Shown piece by piece: positions 50,332 to 63,385 of a stretch of DNA of 64,000 bases. Every line of letters starts with the position of its first letter. Within the stretch, counting starts at the first letter, position 1. Source of the DNA: Lycocorax pyrrhopterus obiensis (taxonomy: Eukaryota; Chordata; Aves; Passeriformes; Paradisaeidae). Made by a program: the position numbers and the translations under genes. The DNA lies in assembly GCA_014706295.1 (NCBI GenBank), contig JACSVZ010000007.1, forward strand, positions 52,032,975 to 52,096,974, in the 5' to 3' direction. The notes beneath the pieces were generated by a model. It was not told where the DNA came from. It worked only from the letters and a program-made list of their open reading frames with translations, and searched no databases.

Positions 50332-51555
50332 ATAGCTGCACTAAGTGGAGAGAAACAAAACAAAAAATCCTTCAGATGAAGCACAAACTTTATGAACATC
50401 TGAAGAAGCAGCACACATTTCAGTGGAAAAGTGATTCAGTTTGGTTTTTTTTGGCATTTGGTTTTCTGGCTGTATTCTGGTGAATAGCTTTTAAGTACTA
50501 TGCCATGTTTTCTTTCCAATGAATGCTGTTGAAAATTCCTGAAAGCATTCTCCAAAGAGCAAGTACACTGACAGCAATGATGAATAAGCTTAGTAATACA
50601 GAACACAGCCACATTTCCAAATATAGTGTATCAGCTGGCTTGACAAAAAGAATCATGCCAAAACTGGCAGTGAGGGGTGTAAATGATCCATCTCCCCTCT
50701 CTAATACTGCTATCAAACAGCAGTTGTGTAGGGTCAGACTTTGAACCGGTTTTCACATCACACACAAAAATAATATTTTAATGAGCTGTAAAATATGCCT
50801 CCTCTTTCCTTACATCTTTAAAAAGTGAGCATGTTCACAGCTTTAGAAGGTAACCATGAGAAGTCTGCACAAAACCCCAGAAGTACTAAAGAACTGCCAA
50901 CAAGTGAATGCATTTTTGTTGTTTTATTAAAAAAAAAACCACTACTGCTTTAACATTTTATTTAAGAAACCTAATACTTATGGTATTAGAGAATCTGACT
51001 TCATCACAGGACCATGTTTCCTTACGGAAGCAATGCCAAGCTTGCATGATAAAATACAGATCTTTCCAAATAATAGGTCATAAAAAAAAAAATCCATTTA
51101 ATCATTTACAAACGCCCCAGCTTTTCACATTCACATGACAACCAAGAAGTTCACTGCAGTGCTACACAGAGCTGCAGTCAGGTTTGACAGGAAAAAAAAT
51201 TAAAAATCTATCCTTAAGCACTGTAAAGACACCTACCTCTCCTCTCTGACTGGGTAAAAATACAAGTTTGCAGCCTTTGTTACAAAACTGTGAATATGAT
51301 CATTGCGCTAAGTAAACACTATGTTAATTTTTAACTGTGCTGGTTTTAAAAAATTTATCCTACATGATGCAGACTACACGGAGTCTGATTTCTTCTGGAT
51401 TAATATCCCGCTTTCTTTTCCAAAGGCCTCAAAATCCCTGCAGGGCTCTGTCACCCTCCTCATCTCTTTTGGAACTCCATGTTGCTTTCTGTTCCCTCCC
51501 CACATGACCCAGGCAGCATCTTCTTTTGCAGGTTTCAATATAACTGTGCATGTTA

Positions 51556-51588
51556 AATATATATATATGTATATATATATATATAAAA
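51556..51588 (+). repeat. TA microsatellite
   Basis: Two TA blocks separated by one TG step. Confidence 0.9.
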
Positions 51589-51624
51589 CATAAATATAAC
51601 ATGGGCAAAACCACCAGCACATGT

Positions 51625-51662
51625 GGTCACTAACTAACCAACAGGTCACTAACTAACCAACA
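51625..51662 (+). repeat. 19-bp tandem duplication
   Basis: Two adjacent copies of ggtcactaactaaccaaca, identical as far as I can align them. Confidence 0.9.
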
Positions 51663-54600
51663 GGCCAAGCAGGTGAACTATTCTCAACAGCTTTTCCTCC
51701 AGCGAGCAGGTCAGGTTCTGTTAGAGTACTCCCACTCCATCAAAGTTGATGAAAACATCCAATAAGTTGATGGGTGAAGCTGGATGAACTGAGCTGCAGT
51801 GAGAACTGACAAGCCTTATTTGCTTCAGCTATTATTTTTCACTTTACAGAGTAGTAAACCAGCTACCCAAAAATTTGCCAGGCTTTCATAATACCAACCA
51901 AGTTAGGAATTCCCACAGCAAGAGTTACCCCTCCAAGTTTAACTTTGCTTCAAGGACTCAGTACATTTCAGTGCAGTATCTTAACATTGTATCTTCTTTA
52001 ATTCAGATCCTTGTAGATGCTAATTATATTATCTTCTCATTATTACATAATAGTTACCACTCCATGCATCTACTTGGCACATATGGGCACAGATGGCAGA
52101 GGGGTGCAGATCTAGAATCTGTATTAGAAGGACACATACGGGCAAACAAGGGCAGACAAGGAGAACACAAGGGAATTCTCAAGCCATGCAAAGAGCAAGG
52201 AGAGGTGAGTATAGTAGGTGGCTGTGGGATATGTTCCTTGGCTGCATCAAAAGGGAGGACAGATGAGTGGGATGCACACAAATGGGGCTTGCGATTTCTT
52301 TTTCTAGTTCAATTGCCTAGCCTAAGTCCTTTTCCCCTCTGCTTCAGAGAGGGAAGTGTATCATCTCTTACATCAACATATGTTAAGAAGCCAGGGTCTT
52401 AAAGGACAAGCTTAATGCTTATAGGCAAGTGACAGGAGTTCTCCAATCTGTATGTAGGAGAACACAATTTTACACTTGATATGACCAGTTTTACGCAGAA
52501 TGTGATCTTTTGCTTCCACTGATCAAGTTCGGTTTTTTCTCCTAAACTTGAATCTTATGACTGTGGCTAAAAAGATAAATACATTTTATAGCAAATAGAT
52601 GAAATCAAGAAGTGTAAGAACAGTGTGGGTGGAGGAAGAGATCTGTGATCTTTAAGAAAAATTCAGCTTATACATTTACAATGAATGCTATGTTTTCTTG
52701 TTTAAACCACCTACATCATGTCACTTGGAAACCACATTAACATTCTCATCACTCCTAAGGTATTAATCTAAATGTTCCCACTAAATAAATGACTAATTAG
52801 TTACTGATTCAATCCCTTTCCCCCCAGCTCTTTCACCTTTGATGTACTCCACCCCTTCTCTTCTTGCTATTAATTCTCCTCTCCTACGACCACCTTTTCC
52901 TTTTTCTTCCACTTCCTCTACAAACTTGTCCCAAAAGCTGTTCTAAATACAAATGTCATTGCAGTTCACTGTTTTTGTGTATTTTCTTTCTCCAGCATGT
53001 CTCTGTTCATCTGTTTGAGTTGCAAGCTCTTTTGGATGTTGGACTTTCTGTGATTATATAGAGGAATAATAACAAGGCAGCCTTTTTTTTTTAAACAGAA
53101 TCTGTAGTATTTCTGTAACATTGATGACAATGCTGACAAAAATGACCTAAAGAAAGCACTAATAAGATTAATAATAGAAAAGCCCATATTTTTTCCACTT
53201 ATGATTGCATTTCACTTAAAATACAATGTGTGTGAATTTATGTTTCCCTTAGCCATAACCCACACAATTTCCTTGAAGAGCTAGCTTTGATACACATGCT
53301 CCTTGTGGCAAGATGCTGTACTCAAAATGAATCCAAAGCACAGCACAACAGAGTGCCCTAGGATCGACTGCTCTCCCAAAACAACTTGCCCCCCTCAAAT
53401 GCAGTCCCTTCTTGCTAGTTGGTCTGTATACTCTCTTCTATATAAAATATAGGCCACCATGTTTAGGGTTTTCATTCGAACATCAAGTCAAGAAACCCAT
53501 CTCCAGCAGCAGCAGCCCACAGCTCCAGATACGCATGTTCTGCAGGAAGAAGGAGATCCCGGAACACACATATATTGGTTATACACTGCAGTTTTCTTCC
53601 AGTTCCACCTTACGAGGTTCTGCTTACCATTGCCCTCTCCTTTTCTAGTGTCTGGTTCCTGGATTCAAGACCCCCCAAAGTCACAGGTCCTCCTCCACAA
53701 TCTTCTTGATTAAAAAAACACTTACTACATTCCCTCATATCTTCCCATCTATAAAGAACTGCACTGAACAGCATCCACCATCTCATGGATGAATAGTGAG
53801 AAGTTGCTCTGCTCTGTTTCTTTGTAAAGCCTACAGTTTCCATCCTTACCATAGTCTTCATTTCTCTTCTCTCCTCAGCCTGTCTTTTACCAGAGGAAAA
53901 GTAACAGTGACAGCAACCAAGAGCAGGCTACTTAGAGACCTACAGGAAAAGCAGGACAGAGGGATTTTCTCCAATATGTTCTCGCTGCTTCTTGCGGCCC
54001 AAGCTGCAGCGTAGTGAGCTTCTCTTCTTCAGGAGACCTGTGAAATTACCCAGGGCAGCCTCACCTACTTCAAACACAAACTCAGTTTTATTTTCTTTTC
54101 AAAGCCCTGATTTAACCACATGATCTATTTGTAATAGGACTCCCAATATTTCCTCTCTCAGGTAAAGCAAATTAAATAGGTTGTCACCATCACTTCTTAA
54201 CAAGAACAGTCCTCCTGTGAAAAAGTCTTTGAAAGCCTCATGTCTTTTGATTCAGTTAATTCCTTCCCATACCTTTTCTCATCCTTCACAATCACTTAGC
54301 CAATGGATTTTATTCCCTTCAGGAGGTAGGTACCATTTACCTCTCTCTCCCATCCCTGGGATAATTGCTTCTCGCAAGCATCTATTTTCTTCAAGGAATC
54401 TACCACACCAGCAGTAGTAAGCTTTGCTGTTCTTTAAAGCAGACACAGTACCATATGAAAAGTACAATCATCTAAATAAATATAACTTATTAAGGATAAA
54501 CTTTTCCCCCAACGGAGAAAAAATAAAGACTGATACAGAAAATGTCTCTCTAGCCTTCACTAATGAAAAGAACTTACTGGCAAAAAAATTATTAGAAATG

Positions 54601-57600
54601 TATGTCTATATTCTTAATGCTTCCAAATGAATGCTTTCTCTTCCTACGGGATGGGTTTGAGTACAATTACAGTATATGCATGGCATTGCTTTAAAAACAG
54701 TTAACATCAATTAAGTAAATAAAAACACATATTGTCAGATAACATTTTTACTTTTGTACTAACTCAGAAAAATTCAGTTCTTGCAAAGCATCTGTTTTTC
54801 AGCTAGATCACCTTTTTACTTAATTCTACATCTGGGCTGTTTACTAAGGCATAAGACAGTCACATGATTGACAAGTGCTTAAACAAATCCAGATGTAAAA
54901 TACATTTTGATTGTCTGTGAGAACACTAATTACATGTTTTATTCTGGAATAGCTGTTTGCTATGACAGTGTAACCCCAGAAGAAACACCCTCAACATATA
55001 AAAGAAACTTTGTAAAAGTTTCGTCTACAAAACAAGTAAGATTAGTTGTTGTCAAGATGTACCCTCCCAGTGCTCACACAACAAAACTTCCCAAACGGTA
55101 AAACCATAAATACAGAAATGTTAATATGGCCCAAAATATTTATTAGCCAGTATGTCATAGCTACACAAGACTTACAGTTAAAAAGTTACTTTGATTTTAC
55201 TTGTAATCCTGTGTACATACATACTACACAATGCTTAAGTAAAAGCATTCATATGCTAAGACAAGAACTAGTAATTATGTGCTACCTTTGCTGTATTTAA
55301 ACAGCTTTGTAAAGATCTAAATATTCTAGAAATTTCAAAAATAGGTCCTGTGATGGCTTAACACAGCCTGTTCTACTTGCCATTGCAATGTGCCAACAAG
55401 GCTCAAAATCACTTCAGCATATAATTTCAGACAGCAGCTCCTTGCCCATGCCGGCATATTTACCAAGTGTCTTCATGGAAATCTCAACATCAGTGATGAC
55501 TAATGAGATCAAAAACTAGGACCTTCCATCACCCGTATTTTGCTTAGTCAGACTAAGTAACAGAAGTAAAAAAATTAGTCACTGCTGATGACTATGAAGG
55601 CACGAGCTAAATTTAAGCAACACTATGTTAACAGAGGTGCAACAGATCACTGTAACACTCAATGCATTGCTCCAGAGTGAACAGCTGAGAGCAGAAGTTC
55701 TGTCCATGTTCAAGACAGCTGACGTGCTTTGAGATTTTGGCAAGGCCTTGCATGCAATTAGGACTTTAGGATGATGCTATCGAAGCATATATTTCCATGG
55801 GAGTTGTTTTTTAACCCAAAATGTACACTTCACATGGCTGTGTCTTGGTCACTAAGAATCATAGTAATTTTAACCACCAAAAAAGAGGCAGCACCTCTTT
55901 AAATGGGGGAAAGAACTACTAATAAAAATTTAACCCATTCCTCCATTTGTGTTACTGAAAAAAAAAAAGTGTATACCATCCATTTTTTTCCCAATTCTCT
56001 AGAATGCACAGAAAAGATTGATGCATATTGATATATATCACTGTATATTTACTGTGAGCTGCTTCACATAACAGCTAGAGCAGAAGGAACAAAGCCTGGC
56101 TGAACAGCAAAACAAATTTCTTGGGTATCATTGTGTAGATTTTTTTAAGTCCTTTTTTAATTGCATTATAGTCAATAGCATAAGTAACACATAACTAGGC
56201 AATAACATATATTCCAGTTAACTGGATTGTCTCAAAGGAAGAGATTTAAAGCTGAGGACACTTAATGCCAAGGACTACTGTTTAATTGCAACAATAATTC
56301 CACGTAAGTGGAATGCCCTCAAGCAACCCAGTAGCAATTGGGCCCACAATTATTGCTACGCACTGAAAAATTCTCCTGAGTTCAGCTTAGTTTTTGCCTT
56401 AACACCTTTGCCTACCCTCTGCTTTCCACACATACTGCAACTGCAATATGATTTACTATTGCCTCCTACACTGCTGCCTTCCAATTAGATAATTATGTAG
56501 GGCCATCATACTGACAAACCACATCTCCAGTCTCAGCACAGGCAGCACATCCCATAAAGGGATGGCCACAGTCCTTGGGCCCTTCCAATGTAAGTAATTC
56601 ACAGGTTGAACTTACTCCTCCAAGCAGCCAGGTGATGCAGATGTAACCATACATCAGATACATCACATACCTTTCACTGAAAAGAGCTTACTACCCACAG
56701 AGTCCTTGCAATATGGACACAAAGTTACAAAACACCTCTTGGAAATCACGGTAATGAAAAGGAGGAAGGCAAGGTGATATCCAGTGCAGAAAACAAGTTT
56801 CTACAAGCTTTAAGACTTGTTCTAGGCTATGTGGCAACATGCACAATTCTTGCCCTCAAAAAGTTTCATTATACATTCATGTCTTGTACCAGCCTAAATT
56901 GGCTGAGTGTTTCAACATCACTGCTGGAAACAAAAAACCACTTAAGTGTCTATATTTGGACACTGAATTGACACTACCCAGTGTGCACAATTAAATTGTG
57001 CTTGAAATTAAAAATATCTGAATGCAGCTACAGTTTCATGTTGCTTCCTGGAATACCCTGTCCTTAAAGAAGGGAATCTAAGCAGTTTTAAAGTAATTGC
57101 TGTATTTTTTTCTAGCTAAGAGTATGAAGCACAGCTGTTCCATTAAGCTTCTGCAGCAGATGAATTCCTTAAAGATGTAGTCAGAGGTGGTACTGGTGGC
57201 ACTCCACCCTGACCAGGAGAGCTTAGGATCGCTATCAGACCACAACAAACAAAACACGGTCTAGAAGTACTTATTGAATGCCCAGGGCTTCCAGGCTGCA
57301 GCCAGGAATCACAGCACAAACTAGTGTGAACAAGAGAAAGACAAGTTTAGAGAATTCCATTGGGTATTTGTGTACCTTTTCTTAACCTTTCCAAGATGTG
57401 GGACTAGTTATGCCAGTTAATGGGCTTGCTGTTAAATTATACTGTGCACCTTGTACACTTCTGAAGGACAGCTGACAGCTCATGTTGAAATGGAATTATG
57501 ATTGTATGGAGGCAAAAAGTTTGGAGGGGCACTGCACCTCCATGAGAACGTTCTTTTACCCACACAGAGGATACACCTGCCCGCCTTCCTGCTCTGGGTG

Positions 57601-60600
57601 CAGAGTGACATCAACTCATTGCAAACATATATATAAAAATCTATCACTGGTCATTCGTGGAAATAATGAATGAGCATTACTGTCATTCATTCCACACATA
57701 CCCATGTGAAATTTGAGGAGAGCTGAGTGCTTTGTTATATAGCAAGGTCGTACAATGGTTGCCAATGTATAAATTGTAGCAGTGCACAGATTTACAGCAA
57801 TGCAATTGATAAGAAATACTCTGGGGATGCTCCTTAATAGCTTAAAAGAAACATTTTACCAATACATTTATTACAGAGCTGCTTCTTTTGCTGGCAAACC
57901 CTTACAGAAGAGATCACAGCCCTCAAGCCCAGTTATGATTACACTGCAATTCACTGCAATTTTAGTGTCCTCAGAAACCACCCGGGGCAGACCAAGCACC
58001 CCGCATTTCTAAATCTCAAAAGAGTACTATTCTGACAGTTGGGCGAGGAACTTCTGACAACATATAAGAGCTATGCACATTGAAAAAAAAAATTAAGAAG
58101 TTTCTGCTGTGAATGCCTGATAAGTGATGTAATTGAGGGCTTAACAACTGTCAGAAAGTCTTCCAAACCCACTTAAGTCCACTCCCTAGCTAGTGGTTAA
58201 AATGGTGATTATTTTAGAGGGTATCTAGAAGTTTCAGGTGAAAAACTGGCAGTTTTCTGATCTTTTTATTCTAGACCTTGAAAATGAAGCAGCATATTCT
58301 TTCAAGCCCCTTCATATCTGGCATTCATAGCTGGCAACTTGAGACCTTACAGTCTCCTCCATGTTTACTCAAACACTGCAGTGGTTTGAAATAAAAAAGC
58401 TTTTAACATACACATTTACTGGGCTCTAAGGAACAAGAAAGACACAGCAGTATTAAGTGTTACTTGGCTTCATCCCTGAGCTTTCAGATGTTTGATAAAG
58501 TAATAAACAAAATGTATACAGACCATAAGGTACTGAAACTGCCATCAGCTTCTCAAAATTTTAATCCTCACAATCCAGAAGAATGATGGGAGAACTGTTA
58601 GGCAGCACTTTTTTTTTGGTATGCCTACAGGTGACAACACAGACCAAAGTAGAAATATTTTAAACATTTATTTTAGCATACACATTACAGAGTAAGCACA
58701 TTGCCCACTCCAGTTCCAAAACATCTAGGGAGGCCATATAACTTTCTGAACAAAGCTTTCCTCTCCGTATTAAGGCAGAAAGACTGACCAGCATGTTTTC
58801 ACAAGGTAACTGTCTCTAGTATACCAACAAACTGTTAACATGCCTGCTGAGAATCTGTTTTCCTGCCCTGTCTTAACTTGGTGCACACCCCTAGTCGTGT
58901 CACCAGCCTATCCATTTGAACCCCAGCCATGCACTGAATCACAGAGCAGAGCTGACCAGACCCTACAAGCAGTATTTCAAAGTGCTCAGATAAAGAGCTG
59001 GAAAGATTTCTATAGTCTCCCTATGAAACTCTAGGAAGCCTGAGCTTGTCTTGCCTCTGACCCCTCCAAACTGAGATTTCAATGTTCTTATTTCGAAGTA
59101 CCTTCATTCCTAGTTTCCTGGGCTTATCTCATTCCTGTACAGCCAGCAAAAATAATCCACTTACACAGATTCCAGCAGCTTGGACTTTTAACAGTCCCAG
59201 GCCTCTGGAGACCCAACACCTTCCATCTCATCCAAGATCTGCATGGCTTCCTGTGCTGCAGCAAGAATCCAGTTCAAGCAGCAGCCTCAGGGGCTGCTGC
59301 CACAGCGAGAGCCCCATGTCCCTCACCAGCAACACCGCCAGGTCTCCTTCAGCCACAAAGGACCGCAAACTGGACTTTGCATTAACCAACAAGTCACACC
59401 TGCAACACTTGCAAGATGGAGCTTATATACATCAGCCCAAAAAGAAAATTTGTTCCTACTGAATATAATCTCAAATGAGGGAAAAAGCAGCAGCATGACT
59501 CCAGACAAGACTGGCTGTTACTGTTATTATGATTCCCAGTTCTTGTAGCTGAGTTCCCTGCTACCACAAACAGAACCATTATCTACTAGTCTGACAAATT
59601 TGCAGATAGATAGAGATGACTTCCACTCAGACGGAGCAATTCTTCCTGAGAGAACTGAATACAAACACCATGGCTACTGTAGCAAAGCTGCTCCTGGTAT
59701 CTTGCTGCAGGTCATACTGGTAAATCTCTACCCACCAGAGAAAAATGCATTCTGGGAGCAGCAGTACTTTCCAAAACTAGACCACTCATGTCCTAGGCCT
59801 TAGGCCAACATGTCATACACTGTCAGGACAGAAGTCTGAAGAAATGTGCTCAAACCAGCTTTTTGTTATTAACCTGATCTGCCATTTGAGAGTTTTCTGG
59901 AAAAGATACAACTTTATCTTTAGAGACGGTAAAATATTCCTCAAAGTTGCACAGAATTTTGCTGTCTTGGGAGTGCTACAGTAAAACCCCAGTACAACAA
60001 ATAAAACTGGCATCATTACACTAACTTCCCACTATCAAACTAGGCATAAACCATGCCTTTAAGACTACAATCACTGCTTACTAGAGTTTGCAAAGTTTTT
60101 GGCTGTTCATATCATTATATGAAACTCTACACTATACCTCCAAAACACTCAGAGACCAACTCTCAGACACCACAGAATAGGGCAAGCAATTTTCATATTA
60201 GTCTATTCATTTTTTTCTTCTAAATGCCCAAACTCAAAGTGCAACAGGCCAGTTTTTTATATTCAGGCATGGATTCAAAGACTTGGTAAGTCAGAGAAAC
60301 AGGTCGTAGAAGCCAGGTATCCTACAGTGACAGAAGAAAATCATAATATTATCCATCATTGTCTTGAAAACAGGAATTCTATTTTCTAATAGGGCATTGA
60401 CAAATGCAAAAATTGTTATTTCATGAGCCCTTATAGAGGTCACTGTTCCCAAGCATCAGCTGGGAACAAATAACTGCTTGAATGCTGACTTACGGAAATA
60501 GGGGCAGAGAACAGATACAATCTGAATCTGACAACCACATGAAAACCCAACAGTCGTTTTCTGCAACTTTAAGTTTTACAGTTCTATCAGCACACTCACG

Positions 60601-61084
60601 GCATCAGCACACAGAGCTTCTCAAATTGGTCTGACAACATCCATTTTACTTGCTCCTGACTGACAGAATCAGGTGCAGCATACTCCAGAGGGAATGGATG
60701 CTTCTCTATTTTAAGGAGAGTTAATATATTAATATGCTATCGATGCAACTCTGGTTAGCAAAGGGGAAGATTAAACATTGTAAGTGGTCATCCAGAGTAA
60801 CCAGCCATTTCTTTCTTCACCAGCCAACCCTTACTACTTTCTGCACGTCTAAAAATACTATCCCAGCACACAAAGTTCCTGAAGCAAAGAAATTCATCCA
60901 CACACAGCTCAGCTTCCTGCTAAGATTCACTTCATTTGAAAAAGGCAGTTTCCAAAGAAAAGATTGTCCAGTTGCAAGATCATAGATACGTCTAAATATA
61001 TATATAAATGACGGTATCCAAACATCAAGACATACCAGGAATACCCAGACACAGGCAGTTACCCTCCAAAGTGAGAAGCAGTAG

Positions 61085-61200
61085 TTATAGAATTATAGAA
61101 TGACTGCTGGCTTACAGAGGTTAGAGATGGAGTACCACAGCAAGACTGTTGAAAAGTGTCAGTCACCAGTTTCCCTAAACCAGCAGCTCTAATCTTGCCA
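61085..61200 (-). repeat. possible CR1 3'-end remnant
   Basis: The start, ttatagaattatagaatgac, resembles the antisense CR1 tail (AGAATCATAGAATGGC). The rest is too diverged to align by eye. Confidence 0.3.
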
Positions 61201-62116
61201 CCTGGAAGCTCACAGACCACCCAGACACCACAGCCTGTACAAGGCAGTGGAGACTGACCCAGAAGGTTCTGAGCCTATTTTGAAAAGTCAGTTTTGTTTA
61301 CATAAAAAACTAAACCCTGGACAAATGGGTCACAGGCTTTTAGATACAGGCCAGTAGCTATTTCTGAGTAACACATTCAACAAGAAAGAAACTATGCAGA
61401 TGCATTAAAGAAATGCTTTTGTATCAAGGGTCCAATTGACAAAACTGAATAAATAAACCTGTAAATAGGTGCAGGTAACCAGCTAAGACTGGAAGATCTG
61501 AACATTTTATCACTGGTTTTGAAGAATTAAGAAAACCAACTCTATGAACATTGATACATATCAAAAGAACGGAAGAGCATATTGGTGACAATTCATCATA
61601 TCCCAGTAAAAGTCTGGAAAAACAAATGTTAAAACCAGAATAAGGTGTAGTGACTATCAAAGCAGTAAAACAGAACCATTTTGACAAACCCTGAAATGCT
61701 GTCTGTACAGTTATCAAAAATATAACAAAATCACCTATATGCCTAACACCTTCTACTTTCAGATAATAAGTTTTGAAAATGATTAAATCACATTCTGTTG
61801 TATTTAGGGGGGAAAAAAGTAACATCAAATGCTAAAATAAATCTTATATAGTTGTCTGGAACTAGAGATTTGAAGCACAAGGGTAACTTGGTGTTTGTTA
61901 ACTCAGGCATCTGGTCATAGGCATGGTTTCACAAAATACACTCTAGCGGCCTACTACTTTCACTTCTTCTAAGACTACACAATTGAAAACTGAAGGATGG
62001 AAATAAAGCTATTCCACTACTACTCCATCATTTTTAAGATCTGAAGAGGTGAGACTTTCAATAATAACTTCTTCCAAGCTCACGGATGTTCCATCCCTTT
62101 TTGCAGAATGTTAAGT

Positions 62117-62204
62117 GAAGGTGGCAGGTCTGCATTAGCAGACAAGATGCTCCTGAGCGAAGGCGGCCAGAAGTCTGCATGAATGGACAAGACACTCCTG
62201 ACAA
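62117..62204 (+). repeat. imperfect ~43-bp tandem repeat
   Basis: Two copies start at 62117 (gaaggtggcaggtctgcat) and 62159 (gaaggcggccagaagtctgc), each followed by a ...gacaaga.nctcctga block. The copies are diverged. Confidence 0.75.
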
Positions 62205-62264
62205 AACTGAAACAAAGAAACAGAAGAGGTGGAAGCACAGCCAGATTACTCAGGAGAAATTAAA

Positions 62265-62560
62265 GCACTGTTTGAGCATGCAAGGGTGGGGACAGGAAAG
62301 CTAAAGCCCGTTTGAGTTGGATCTGGCAAGGGACAAAGTACAAGAACAACAGTAAGAATGGCTTCTACAGGTGCATCAGGAGCTAAAGGAAGAAAAGACA
62401 AGGCAAGGTGGGAGCCTGATGCTGAATGGAGCCAGGGAACCTGGTGACAGGACACAGAAAAGAAGACTGGTACTCCATGTCTTCTTCAATGACAAGACTT
62501 GACTTCAGGAGTCCCAGGCCCGGAGATCTGATGTAAGGAAGACTTATCTTTAGTGAAATA
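62265..62560 (+). repeat. CR1 LINE fragment, plus orientation (left part)
   Basis: It reads agttggatctggcaaggga, gaatggcttctacaggtgca, tgctgaatggagccagggaa, and cttcttcaatgacaagactt, matching the CR1 linker between the endonuclease and reverse transcriptase. It seems to be the left part of an older element split by the next copy. Confidence 0.8.
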
Positions 62561-62585
62561 GGACCAGGAATAGAAATATTTAAAC

Positions 62586-63083
62586 AAACTTTAAAAAAAA
62601 CCTCACACTGAAAGGGACCATTGGAGACCAACTTGTTCAACCCCCCTGCTCAGGCAGTGTCACCTAGAGCCAGCTGCCCAGGACCACATCCAGACAGCTT
62701 TTAAACATGTCAAAGAATGGAGACTCAGTCTCCAAACAGTGCTCAGTCACTTTCACAGTAAAAAAGTATTTCCTGATGCTCAGAGAGAACATCCTCTGCT
62801 GCAGTTTGTGCCTATTACTTCTTGTCACTGGGCACCCCCCAAAAAACCTGGCTCTGCCTTCTTTGCACCCTCCCCTTCAGGTATTTGTACACACTGAGAA
62901 GATCCTGTTGAGCCTTCTTTTCTCTAGGCCAAACAGTCTCAGTTCTCTCTCTTCATATGAGGAAAGGCCCTTAATCATCTTAGTGGCCCTCCACTGGCCT
63001 CTCTTCAGTAACTCCACTTCTCACACGGGGGAGCCCACAACTGGACACTACACTCCAGATGTGGCCTCACCAGTGCTGAGTGG
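62586..63083 (-). repeat. CR1 LINE 3' end, minus orientation
   Basis: Antisense CR1 3' region: gaaagggaccattggagacc at the left end, then gcttttaaacatgtcaaaga, agttctctctcttcatatga, and ggacactacactccagatgt at the right end. It is better preserved than its neighbours and lies between two plus-oriented CR1 pieces. Confidence 0.9.
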
Positions 63084-63084
63084 A

Positions 63085-63385
63085 GGGAAGCCGTGGAAGC
63101 AAGTAACCTTGATGGGAGAGCAGTGGATGCTGTTCATCTCTACATCAGTAAGGCTTTTAACAACATCTACCATCACATACTTAGACAAGTGGATGAACTA
63201 CCAACCAAATTAGTGGACAGTGAGGTGGACTGAAAACTGGCTGCACTGCTGGATTCAAGAGGCTGTGGTGAATGGCACAAAGTTCAGCTGGAGGCCAGTC
63301 ACACCAGCATACCCCAGGGATTAGTACTGGGACTAACACTGATTATCATCCTCACTGATGACTTGAGCGGTGGGACAAAGTAGAC
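63085..63385 (+). repeat. CR1 LINE fragment, plus orientation (RT region)
   Basis: It reads gggagagcagtggatgctgt, agtaaggcttttaacaacat, agtggacagtgaggtggact, ataccccagggattagtact, and cctcactgatgacttgagcg, the CR1 reverse-transcriptase core. The frame is broken by stops. Confidence 0.88.

Noticed and set aside
51875..52402. 175-codon plus-strand open frame
   Set aside because: There is no recognisable domain, no plausible splice or promoter context and mixed composition. It is likely chance in a 20-kb intron.
61424..61828. 134-codon minus-strand open frame with hydrophobic stretches
   Set aside because: It is unusually long for AT-rich DNA, but T-rich sequence gives hydrophobic residues by default. 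There is no signal-peptide layout, no family resemblance and no Kozak or splice context that I trust.
62707..63213. 168-codon plus-strand open frame near the right edge
   Set aside because: It runs antisense through a minus-strand CR1 and across the junction to another CR1 piece, so it is not a gene.
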